Origin: Methanocalculus sp.
GTDB taxonomy: Archaea; Halobacteriota; Methanomicrobia; Methanomicrobiales; Methanocorpusculaceae
DNA: 8,454 bases
NCBI RefSeq assembly: GCF_030651615.1
Contig: NZ_JAUSCG010000080.1
Span: forward strand, 1-8,454
Direction of reading: 5' to 3'
Shown: positions 1-5,849 of the stretch, in pieces
Numbering within the stretch: position 1 is the stretch's first letter
Layout of the letters: the number at the start of each line of letters is the position of its first letter
Notes under the pieces: generated by a model
What the model was told of the DNA's origin: nothing
The model's database searches: none
The model's input: the letters and a program-made list of their open reading frames with translations, nothing else
Translations under genes and position numbers: made by a program

Positions 1-615
1 TCCTCTGCGCTTCGCTGGATTGATGAGGGGGCGACCGCACTTCATATTATCAATCTCGACGGTGCTTTTGGTAATGCAGGAGCAAATGCGGAGATTATCC
101 GTGAGCTTATCTCTGAGACGGACGTTTTTATCCAGCTTGGAGGTGGCATCCGGTCTGAGAAGGACGCGGCCGGATGGCTTGATATCGGCATTGATCGCGT
201 TATCATCGGAACTGCTGCTACAGAAGATCCTGATGTAATCTCCCGCCTTGCAGACGAGCATGGAAGTGACCGGATCATGGCTGGTGTCGATGCACGGAAT
301 GGCGAGATAGCAATTCATGGCTGGGAGAAGACTGCCGGAGATGTTGCCATCTGGGCAGCCCGATTTGAGCAGAAAGGTGCGGGGTCCCTCCTCTTTACAA
401 ATGTCGATGTGGAAGGGCTCTGTAAGGGAATTGCAGTTGATCCGATTCGGAGGGTGATCGGCTCGGTCAAGATCCCTGTGGTGGTCTCAGGAGGCGTCTC
501 AAGCCTCTCTGACGTCAGAAGTCTTCAGAAGCTGGGTGCGGGAGGGGCGGTTCTTGGATCAGCACTTTATAGCGGGATACTCTCTCTCCCTGCGGTTATT
601 GAGGATATGGTATGA
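1..615 (+). CDS. hisA: HisA, phosphoribosylformimino-AICAR-phosphate isomerase (partial, 5' end missing)
   Basis: HisA catalyses the Amadori rearrangement of ProFAR to PRFAR, the fourth step of histidine biosynthesis, in the cytosol. The frame is open from base 1 to the TGA at 613-615, giving 204 residues. Family members have about 240, so roughly the first 35-40 residues, including the N-terminal catalytic Asp, lie outside the window. Visible (beta/alpha)8-barrel signatures, in order, are LDGAFGN, QLGGGIR, VIIGTAA, GVDARNG (its Asp fits the second catalytic Asp), LLFTNVDVEG, and the phosphate-binding strands PVVVSGGV and GAVLGSALYSG. The N-terminal half lacks an internal ATG until base 277, but the barrel motifs before that show the gene is longer. 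It overlaps hisB by ATGA, so the two are translationally coupled in a his operon whose promoter is off the left edge. HisF is the closest paralogue; the LDGAFGN and GVDARNG motifs favour HisA. Confidence 0.95.
   Translation, partial: SSALRWIDEGATALHIINLDGAFGNAGANAEIIRELISETDVFIQLGGGIRSEKDAAGWLDIGIDRVIIGTAATEDPDVISRLADEHGSDRIMAGVDARNGEIAIHGWEKTAGDVAIWAARFEQKGAGSLLFTNVDVEGLCKGIAVDPIRRVIGSVKIPVVVSGGVSSLSDVRSLQKLGAGGAVLGSALYSGILSLPAVIEDMV
601..606 (+). promoter_or_regulatory. Shine-Dalgarno site of hisB inside the hisA end
   Basis: GAGGAT lies 5 bases before the hisB ATG and is complementary to the 3' end of archaeal 16S rRNA. It sits inside the last hisA codons, supports the ATG at 612 as the start, and fits coupled translation through the ATGA overlap. 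Confidence 0.55.
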
Positions 616-1190
616 GACGAGCAGATGTCAGTCGTAAAACGAAGGAGACAAGCATTACGATCAGTTTCGATCCTGATGGTGGTCTCCTCAGTATAGCAAC
701 CGGACTTCCCTTTTTAGATCATATGCTTGAGTCGTTTGGGAGGCATGGCCGGTTTGGTCTGTCTGTAATGGCAGAGGGTGACCTTCATGTGGACCCTCAT
801 CATACAGTGGAAGATATCGGTATTGTCCTTGGTATGGCAATAAAGCAGGCTGTGGGGGATGGCAGGGGAATCACCCGGTTTGCGGATGCTACGATCCCGA
901 TGGATGAAGCACGAGCAGCTGTTGCTCTCGACTGTGGTGGTAGAGGATACCTTGTCTTCGAAGGATCATTTGCAGGAAGAGAAACCGGAGGCATTCCAAA
1001 CGATCTATTTGAACATTTCTTCTATTCGCTTGTTCATCAGGCAGGAATCACTGCACACATCACATTTCTTGGAAGATCTGATCACCATATGTGTGAGGCG
1101 ATATTCAAAGCATTTGGAATTACCCTTTATCAGGCGTTTCAGAAGAGTGGGAATGAATCAGAGATCCCAAGTACAAAAGGTATATTCTAA
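612..1190 (+). CDS. hisB: HisB, imidazoleglycerol-phosphate dehydratase
   Basis: This cytosolic enzyme dehydrates imidazole-glycerol phosphate to imidazole-acetol phosphate in histidine biosynthesis. It uses a dinuclear Mn site built from conserved His and Glu residues in a 24-subunit assembly (family knowledge). The 192-residue length is normal for the monofunctional enzyme. Family signatures seen in order are GLPFLDHMLESFGRHG (31-46), DPHHTVEDIGIVLG (61-74), EHFF (134-137), GRSDHHMCEAIFKAFG (154-169) and the C-terminal PSTKG (186-190). Both HH-containing metal motifs are intact, so the enzyme should be active. The ATG overlaps the hisA stop codon and is preceded by GAGGAT. No phosphatase domain is fused, unlike the enterobacterial HisB. 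The gene ends 17 bp before the stop of the convergent histone gene, and no T-run is visible in that gap. Confidence 0.97.
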   Translation: MRRADVSRKTKETSITISFDPDGGLLSIATGLPFLDHMLESFGRHGRFGLSVMAEGDLHVDPHHTVEDIGIVLGMAIKQAVGDGRGITRFADATIPMDEARAAVALDCGGRGYLVFEGSFAGRETGGIPNDLFEHFFYSLVHQAGITAHITFLGRSDHHMCEAIFKAFGITLYQAFQKSGNESEIPSTKGIF

Positions 1191-1207
1191 CTAAAAGAGG
1201 GGTTGGT

Positions 1208-1417
1208 TCAAGCCTCGCTCTTTGCGGCGAGCTCGATATCTTCCTCTTTGATCGTCTTTCTACCTGCGTGAAGGGCGTACTGATTTGCCTTCTTGGTCAG
1301 GTCAGCAATATATGCTTCTGCTTTTGCAACAAGTGCTTCAGCTGCATCACTGCCGACGCGTTCTGCACCATTTTTCTTTGCAATTCGTACTACAGCTGCG
1401 ATTGGTAGGTCTGCCAT
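1208..1417 (-). CDS. Archaeal histone, HMf type
   Basis: A 69-residue single histone fold with no tails, typical of euryarchaeal HMf-family proteins that dimerise and wrap DNA into nucleosome-like hypernucleosomes. The N-terminus (LPIAAVVRIAKKNGAERV) and the C-terminal HAGRKTIKEEDIELA match the family. Residues equivalent to the DNA-contacting Arg10, Arg19, Lys53 and Thr54 of HMf are present here as Arg11, Arg20, Lys54 and Thr55. The ATG is preceded on the - strand by GGTGG at a spacing of 7 bases and by a good box A, so the start is secure. The gene is monocistronic as far as can be seen. It converges on hisB with a 17-bp gap and is separated from mtxX by 177 bp. Whether other histone paralogues exist elsewhere in the genome cannot be told from here. 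Confidence 0.97.
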   Translation of the reverse strand: MADLPIAAVVRIAKKNGAERVGSDAAEALVAKAEAYIADLTKKANQYALHAGRKTIKEEDIELAAKSEA

Positions 1418-1424
1418 GTAAATT

Positions 1425-1429
1425 CCACC
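1425..1429 (-). promoter_or_regulatory. Shine-Dalgarno site of the histone gene
   Basis: GGTGG on the - strand, 7 bases before the histone ATG, matches part of the archaeal GGAGGTGAT consensus. It implies a short leadered transcript. Confidence 0.55.
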
Positions 1430-1451
1430 ATTGAAAGAGTATATTGTTAAA

Positions 1452-1459
1452 TATTTATA
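1452..1459 (-). promoter_or_regulatory. Box A (TATA) promoter of the histone gene
   Basis: The - strand reads TATAAATA, a near-consensus archaeal box A, preceded by a purine-containing CGAAAC that could act as BRE. Box A normally lies about 25 bases before the transcription start. That puts the start near 1430 and gives a leader of about a dozen bases that just includes GGTGG. This is the clearest promoter in the window, as expected for an abundant protein. Confidence 0.65.
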
Positions 1460-1543
1460 TGTTTCGGATATGGTGCGTATTTTATCTTCTATTTCTCTGT
1501 TTCTCGACGTTGAAGGGTTATTCTCAATTCAGCGCCTAAGTGG

Positions 1544-1549
1544 AAAAAA
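1544..1549 (-). terminator. Poly-T terminator candidate of the mmp2-mtxX operon
   Basis: The - strand carries CTCTTTTTTCC about 45 bases after the mtxX stop. Archaeal RNA polymerase terminates at short T-runs without needing a hairpin. The position before the histone promoter is sensible. No experimental support. Confidence 0.4.
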
Positions 1550-1594
1550 GAGGGCTATTTGGTTTTAAATTGTAAAATGGTTCTAAAATTGAAG

Positions 1595-2347
1595 TTATTT
1601 TTGTGATGCTATAGCTGCGGCAAGATGAATGGCGTTACCATAATTCTCTGATGCGCGCGAAGTATCAACGAACGATACGCCGATATTTACGACAGGTGCG
1701 CCATGTCCTGTTCCAGAACCGAGAAGGACAAGGGTTCTGAAGATGAGGTTCCCGGATATCCCGTCAGGAGCGATCACGATCCCAAATGTATGGACGGCTT
1801 CCTCGATCAGAATCTCTGCATGAATACCTCCGGTAATTCGTGCGAGGAGCTCGGCTTCAGCCAGAGTTCGATCGACATCAGGACTTCTGCCGATATCTCC
1901 GAGACGTCCTCCTGAGAGGATACCTACAGATCTATCGATTCCAATCTGATCTGCAAGCCTCTCAGCACCTCGTATAAGTCTGACTTTGTCATTGATGGTC
2001 ATCCCCTCATCAACACCAACAGGGGTGAGCAGAAAACGCCTTCCTTCGATGGTTTCAAGCAGGGCGACACGCTCAATCTGATTGACACCTGTTGCCTCTC
2101 TTAGGTATCTGAGAGTGGAATGTGCAGGGAGTGTTCCACGGACGCCTCCATCTATCTCTCCACGCAGGAGAGCGTCAATAAGTGCCCTCTCAGGGTGTTG
2201 TGAGTGATGGTACCGGAGTGGTGTATCCGATCTTGTCTGTACACCTTCCGGTAGAAAGACAATGACGGAGATCGTATCTGATGAAACCTTTTCTGCAGCG
2301 ACAAGCACCTTTTCAATCTCTTCGGAGGCTCCGATTCCGATGATCAT
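1595..2347 (-). CDS. mtxX: MtxX / methanogenesis marker protein 4 (phosphotransacetylase-like)
   Basis: This 250-residue protein matches the MtxX family, also called methanogenesis marker 4. The family is largely confined to methanogens and has been described as methyltransferase-related; its reaction is not established. The fold resembles the phosphate acetyl/butyryl transferases. Seen in the sequence are an N-terminal IGIGASEE strand, a DGGVRGTLPAHSTLRYL segment (66-82), a Gly-rich SGGRLGDIGR loop (145-154), PDGISGNLIFRTL (194-206), a GSGTGHGAP loop (210-218) and a C-terminal NYGNAIHLA (235-243). The last three resemble substrate-binding parts of phosphotransacetylases, but identity with Pta itself is excluded by length and motif differences. 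The ATG follows the mmp2 stop by 6 bases, with GTGAT (anti-SD complementary) overlapping the mmp2 end, so the genes form a coupled operon. Family call is strong; function is open. Confidence 0.88.
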   Translation of the reverse strand: MIIGIGASEEIEKVLVAAEKVSSDTISVIVFLPEGVQTRSDTPLRYHHSQHPERALIDALLRGEIDGGVRGTLPAHSTLRYLREATGVNQIERVALLETIEGRRFLLTPVGVDEGMTINDKVRLIRGAERLADQIGIDRSVGILSGGRLGDIGRSPDVDRTLAEAELLARITGGIHAEILIEEAVHTFGIVIAPDGISGNLIFRTLVLLGSGTGHGAPVVNIGVSFVDTSRASENYGNAIHLAAAIASQK

Positions 2348-2353
2348 CGTACA

Positions 2354-3352
2354 TCACATCCGATCTTTTGACGGACCCATGATCCCATCGACTGAGAAAT
2401 CAAATACCTCTGTTTTGTCTCCCTGATAGCTGATAGTGAGCTCCCTCGTCTCATTGACGGTACCGATCACCTGTGCAGCCATTCCGACCTTTCTAAAACG
2501 CCTGCAGACTTCATCCACATGTTCCTGTTTTGCAGTGAGAATGAATCCCATCCCGGGGTACATCTTGATCCAATGTTCGAATGTGATCCCATTTGCTTCA
2601 AGATCCGGCATAGGAATTGAATGGAGTTCTATCTCTGCACCTTTCATACTGACTTCCAGGAGCATCCCAAGTGTACCGATGATACCTGGATTTGAGATGT
2701 CTTTTGCAGCAGTGACAAGGTGATCTTCACCAAGCCCCTTCATCACTCGTACCTGGGATCTGAGGGTTTCGCTATCCTTCATCGTGACCGAGTCCCAGTT
2801 CATCGCACAGGATGGATGTACGCGTCCGTTCAGGTCAATTGCTGCAATGATCGCATCTCCATCTCCGGCCCTGTCACTGTATATGACAGAGTCGAGTCGG
2901 GTGGTTCCAAGAATTGCGATATCGATGACATTATATGGGGTATTTGGATGGAGGTGTCCGCCAACAATAGGAACTCCAAAGCTGCGTGCTGCATCTGCCA
3001 TACCCCGCGTCACCTCATGCATCAACTGATCATCCGTGAATGAAAGGATATCAACCATCGCGAGGGCATCTCCCCCCATTGCGGCGATATCATGGATGTT
3101 CACAAGGACTCCACAGAATCCTGCCCAGTACGGATCTGCTTCCATCAGCTTGTTCCATATTCCGTCTGCGGCAAGGAGGAGGGCATTATCTCCCTGTCGG
3201 ATAACGGCTGCATCCTCCCCAAACGATGCCACTACATCGGAAGAATCGAGCTGTAAAGAGCGGACAATTTCACAGATAGCATGCTTTCGAGTCACACCCT
3301 CGTATTCCCTCACCGCCGTTGCTACTGATTGAGTGGAGCAGTTTTTCGCCAC
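2354..3352 (-). CDS. Methanogenesis marker protein 2 (AIR synthase-related, PurM-like)
   Basis: A 332-residue member of the AIR synthase/ThiL/SelD ATP-binding superfamily, of the subgroup known as methanogenesis marker 2, which is near-universal in methanogens but has no proven reaction. Numbered from the GTG chosen here, the N-terminus has VREYEGVTRKHAI, then GEDAAV (45-50), the metal/ATP strand ADGIW (62-66), NIHDIAAMGGDALAMVD (85-101) and GGHLHP (131-136). The C-terminal PurM domain has DISNPGIIGTLGMLLE (218-233) and YPGMGF. A longer start is possible: TTG at 3364 or GTG at 3361. I prefer GTG at 3350-3352 because GGTG lies 6 bases before it and the longer forms have no Shine-Dalgarno site. 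It is first in the operon with mtxX and divergent from rfcL. True PurM, ThiL and SelD are less likely given the methanogen-type N-terminus and the mtxX partner. Confidence 0.88.
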   Translation of the reverse strand: MAKNCSTQSVATAVREYEGVTRKHAICEIVRSLQLDSSDVVASFGEDAAVIRQGDNALLLAADGIWNKLMEADPYWAGFCGVLVNIHDIAAMGGDALAMVDILSFTDDQLMHEVTRGMADAARSFGVPIVGGHLHPNTPYNVIDIAILGTTRLDSVIYSDRAGDGDAIIAAIDLNGRVHPSCAMNWDSVTMKDSETLRSQVRVMKGLGEDHLVTAAKDISNPGIIGTLGMLLEVSMKGAEIELHSIPMPDLEANGITFEHWIKMYPGMGFILTAKQEHVDEVCRRFRKVGMAAQVIGTVNETRELTISYQGDKTEVFDFSVDGIMGPSKDRM

Positions 3353-3434
3353 AATAAACACCAATAATCGATTACAACTATGGTTTCTGTTTCATCTGAG
3401 ATAATGTATTTGTTCCTGATTTTGATCTCACAAG

Positions 3435-3443
3435 TTATTATTT
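3435..3443 (+). promoter_or_regulatory. Weak box A candidate of rfcL
   Basis: TTATTATTT is centred about 28 bases before the ATG at 3467. That spacing would give a leaderless or nearly leaderless rfcL transcript starting at MDWTEKYRP. The match to box A is only fair. Confidence 0.35.
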
Positions 3444-3466
3444 CTCAGCAGATGAATAGATCAGGT

Positions 3467-4819
3467 ATGGACTGGACAGAGAAGTACCGGCCGAAAAGGC
3501 TTTCCGACATTGTTGGAAATCAGTCTGCGGTCCGTGAGATCTTCGATTGGGCTACAGGCTGGACACCTGAGAAGAAGCCGTTACTTCTCTATGGCAAACC
3601 CGGTATCGGAAAGACTTCAACTGCATATGCGCTTGCAGGCGATCTGGGGTGGGAGATCGTTGAGCTGAATGCAAGCGACCAGAGGACAAAGGGAGTGATC
3701 GAGCGAATAGCAGGGAGTTCGAGCACTACTGCGAGCCTTTCAGGTGCAGAGCGGCGTCTTATCCTCCTTGATGAAGCAGACAATCTTGAGGGAAATGCCG
3801 ATCGTGGAGGGGCAAAAGCAATCGTGGATATCATCCGCCATTCTAAACAGCCCATACTCCTCATCGCAAATGATGCATATGGAGTAGCGCCTGAGATCCG
3901 AAAGCTCTGTGATGAGGTACAGTTTCGTGCTGTATCTGCCCGTTCGCTTTACCCTCACTTAAAAGGTATCTGTGCATCCGAGGGAATGATATGTGATGAC
4001 GATGCGATGAGGGTTATTGCTGAAGAAGCTCGTGGAGATATCCGATCCGGTGTCAATATGCTCTTTGGAGCATCTGTTGGTCGAGACAGAATCACCGTTA
4101 CTGATCTTCATATCCAACAGAAAGACTCCCGTTCCAGTATCTTTGACCTTGTTGCGAAGACGATATCCGGATCTGCAGAGGATGATCAGTTACTTCGGAT
4201 TTCCCGCGAGGTTGAAGATACCCCAGATGCTATGATTCAATGGCTTGAGGCTGCCGTTCTTCAGCATCAAAATATACGCAGGCGATCTCTTGCTCTCCAT
4301 TACCTTTCAGTAGCAGATCTCTATCTGGGAAGGACACTAAGCAGGCAGTATTACACTCTCTGGAGATATGCAACAGCGATCATGCTCATAGGTTCTGCTG
4401 CTGCCTCCAGAGAAGCAGGACTTCGGATGAGGATCTCCCCTCCTGCCAGGTGGAAGTGGATGGGACAGGCGCGCAGGCAAAAGATGATACGCCTCTCCCT
4501 CCTTAACCGGTGTTCAGATGCTTATCAGATCCCGGAGAAGACCTTTGCTGAAGATTATTTGACGGCGATAGGTCTTCTTGCCGATACTAATCCTGATATA
4601 TTCGCCCGCCTGCTCAACCTTGACACTGATCAGCTGGGTCTTCTGATCCATGATAAGGTGCGGGCAGGAACTGTTATTAAGGAGATTGAGAAGCAGGTCC
4701 GTGATGAGGAGAAGAGAAAGATAGCTTCTAAAAAGGCAAAACTGGAAACTTCTCTGGAAAAGACGGCTCCTGTTCCTGAGAAGAAATCTAAGGCTCAATC
4801 AACTCTCTTCTCTTTCTGA
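3467..4819 (+). CDS. rfcL: Replication factor C large subunit (clamp loader, RfcL)
   Basis: RfcL joins four small RFC subunits to load the PCNA clamp onto primer-template DNA at the cost of ATP. The 450-residue product starts with MDWTEKYRPKRLSDIVGN, the standard archaeal RfcL N-terminus. An in-frame ATG exists further upstream (3380, 29 extra residues), but that extension is hydrophobic, unlike the family, and lacks a Shine-Dalgarno site. AAA+ motifs: Walker A GKPGIGKT (43-50), Walker B LILLDEAD (98-105), sensor 1 around Asn135 and sensor 2 GDIRSGVN (190-197). The Walker B DEAD form is expected for the large subunit. A Lys/Glu-rich linker (about 405-443) leads to a C-terminal QSTLFSF, a PCNA-interacting (PIP) peptide ending one aromatic short of the usual QxxhxxFF. 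The last 25 bp overlap the convergent UPF0146 gene. It is divergent from mmp2. Confidence 0.96.
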   Translation: MDWTEKYRPKRLSDIVGNQSAVREIFDWATGWTPEKKPLLLYGKPGIGKTSTAYALAGDLGWEIVELNASDQRTKGVIERIAGSSSTTASLSGAERRLILLDEADNLEGNADRGGAKAIVDIIRHSKQPILLIANDAYGVAPEIRKLCDEVQFRAVSARSLYPHLKGICASEGMICDDDAMRVIAEEARGDIRSGVNMLFGASVGRDRITVTDLHIQQKDSRSSIFDLVAKTISGSAEDDQLLRISREVEDTPDAMIQWLEAAVLQHQNIRRRSLALHYLSVADLYLGRTLSRQYYTLWRYATAIMLIGSAAASREAGLRMRISPPARWKWMGQARRQKMIRLSLLNRCSDAYQIPEKTFAEDYLTAIGLLADTNPDIFARLLNLDTDQLGLLIHDKVRAGTVIKEIEKQVRDEEKRKIASKKAKLETSLEKTAPVPEKKSKAQSTLFSF

Positions 4820-5214
4820 AGTGGATAGTAGCGGTGGAGGATGACTCCGCAATCAATGATCTCGCCACCGCTTTCATATATCTCACAACCGAGATGATAA
4901 ACCAGAAGATCTGATCCTGTTGCCTCTGCTATTGCCAAGAGATCAGGCATCATCTCAACCCCTGGCCGGATTGCATAGATGCAGTCTGCTCCCCTGTATA
5001 ATCTGAGATCAGGGTTTGAGATATCGTCAACTGCGGATCTGATCTGTTCTGTGGTTTTGAATGGTCTGATATCGATACATAAGACGGAAGCTCCCATACT
5101 CCGGATCATCAAGGCAGCTACGATATTACCTCCATATCCGATTTCAACTACTCGTCTGTACCTTTTACCGATAAAACGCCCGACGTTTTCTTCAATATGT
5201 TTATACCCGCTCAT
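4795..5214 (-). CDS. UPF0146 family protein (Rossmann, methyltransferase-like)
   Basis: A 139-residue protein of the archaeal UPF0146 family, whose function is unknown. It contains a Rossmann-like start with VVEIGYGGN (22-30), which resembles the SAM-binding motif I of class I methyltransferases. An acidic residue (Asp48) follows at the end of strand 2 in VLCIDIRP. The YAIRPGVEMMP segment (80-90) matches the family's conserved Y-x-I/L-R-P-x-x-E motif. The protein is too short to hold a full methyltransferase substrate domain. ATG at 5214 is the only sensible start; the AGGA before it is too close to serve as a good Shine-Dalgarno site. The 3' end lies inside rfcL. The start is 15 bp from the divergent amzA start. 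A methyltransferase or nucleotide-binding role is inference only. Confidence 0.85.
   Translation of the reverse strand: MSGYKHIEENVGRFIGKRYRRVVEIGYGGNIVAALMIRSMGASVLCIDIRPFKTTEQIRSAVDDISNPDLRLYRGADCIYAIRPGVEMMPDLLAIAEATGSDLLVYHLGCEIYESGGEIIDCGVILHRYYPLQKEKRVD
5200..5205 (+). promoter_or_regulatory. Box A candidate of amzA, inside UPF0146
   Basis: TTTATA is centred about 27 bases before the ATG at 5230, which fits a leaderless amzA transcript. The element lies within the first codons of the UPF0146 gene on the other strand. Confidence 0.45.
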
Positions 5215-5229
5215 TTCCTAGTTACAAGT

Positions 5230-5754
5230 ATGGGGATCGTGATCTATTGGGATTATCGATCTGTTGATGGTATTCAGCTTCCGGTTCAGCGGATTATTTC
5301 GGATCTTACCGGTTGTTCTGTTGAACTCATATTGGGGGATCACTTCCCTCTTGATGGATATCATGGAATCAGGCGTCAGTATGATGCAGGACGGATCATT
5401 AACCGGATTGGCATGTTCAAACGGCTGCATGGCATTCCCGATCACTTTCTTCTGGTAATTCCTGATGACATCTACGCTGATTCAACCGATTTTGTCTTTG
5501 GCCTTGCTCGTGAGTCTATTGGGAGTGCTGTTATCTCAACTGCAAGATTAGAAAATGAATACTATGGATTTGAACCTGATATTCATCAAATCATTGATAG
5601 GACAGCGAAAGAGGGTGCACACGAGCTTGGGCATCTCCTTGGGCTCCAGCACTGTGAGGACCCTGAGTGTATCATGTTCAAGCCTGAAAGTTTAAGTGAG
5701 CTCGACAGAAAACAGAAATACTTCTGCCCTGAGTGCAGGTTACAGCTGCCTTGA
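5230..5754 (+). CDS. amzA: Archaemetzincin, zinc metalloprotease
   Basis: A 174-residue archaemetzincin. The family has the metzincin zinc motif plus a second zinc site made of four Cys. Physiological substrates in archaea are unknown. The catalytic motif HELGHLLGLQH (131-141) supplies three His ligands and the general base Glu132. Cys142, Cys147, Cys166 and Cys169 (C-x4-C...CPEC) form the structural site, and the Met149 of the CIM segment is the expected Met-turn. All key residues are intact, so it should be an active peptidase. No signal peptide or membrane segment is visible; it is cytoplasmic. I start at MGIVIYWDYR because that fits the family and a box A lies 27 bp upstream. An upstream ATG at 5197 would overlap the UPF0146 start by 18 bp and precede the conserved region. 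A T6 run follows the stop codon. Confidence 0.94.
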   Translation: MGIVIYWDYRSVDGIQLPVQRIISDLTGCSVELILGDHFPLDGYHGIRRQYDAGRIINRIGMFKRLHGIPDHFLLVIPDDIYADSTDFVFGLARESIGSAVISTARLENEYYGFEPDIHQIIDRTAKEGAHELGHLLGLQHCEDPECIMFKPESLSELDRKQKYFCPECRLQLP

Positions 5755-5772
5755 TCCGGACAATATCATGGA

Positions 5773-5778
5773 TTTTTT
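5773..5778 (+). terminator. Poly-T terminator candidate of amzA
   Basis: GATTTTTTCG lies about 20 bases after the amzA stop codon. This T6 run could end the amzA transcript, and a second T4 run follows at 5786-5789. It implies that cas1 has its own promoter within the 95-bp gap. Confidence 0.4.
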
Positions 5779-5837
5779 CGATCACTTTTCCAAAGATTAA
5801 TCTCTCAAACCCCGGATACATAGAGTATTCTGTTTAT

Positions 5838-5842
5838 GAGGG
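5838..5842 (+). promoter_or_regulatory. Shine-Dalgarno site deciding the cas1 TTG start
   Basis: GAGGG ends 7 bases before TTG at 5850 and 16 bases before the in-frame ATG at 5859. The spacing favours the TTG as the start codon. Confidence 0.5.
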
Positions 5843-5849
5843 TTGATTA

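Larger units (their letters stand above)
1418..1594. other. Intergenic region between histone and mtxX starts/ends
   Basis: This 177-bp AT-rich gap holds the histone promoter at its left side and the presumed mmp2-mtxX terminator at its right side. I see no small coding frame, no tRNA-like fold and no direct repeat in it. The + strand of 1479-1506 is T-rich and might also stop readthrough from hisB. Confidence 0.5.

Noticed and set aside
859..1194. 111-residue + frame overlapping hisB
   Set aside because: It is a shadow of hisB in another frame, with no family features; hisB has all its catalytic motifs.
2436..3332. Several + strand open frames opposite mmp2
   Set aside because: Low-complexity Ser/Ile/Pro-rich translations typical of antisense shadows; mmp2 motifs on the - strand are unambiguous.
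3380..3466. RfcL N-terminal extension of 29 residues (hydrophobic, signal-like)
   Set aside because: Clamp-loader subunits begin at MDWTEKYRP and are cytosolic; the extension has no Shine-Dalgarno site and overlaps the likely promoter.
5197..5229. Upstream ATG of amzA at 5197
   Set aside because: The 11 extra residues fit no family N-terminus and would overlap the UPF0146 start and the TTTATA element; MGIVIYWD is the usual type of start.
5755..5849. CRISPR repeat or leader next to cas1
   Set aside because: No direct repeats of 20-40 bases with spacers are present here or anywhere in the window; the gap is explained by a terminator and a promoter.
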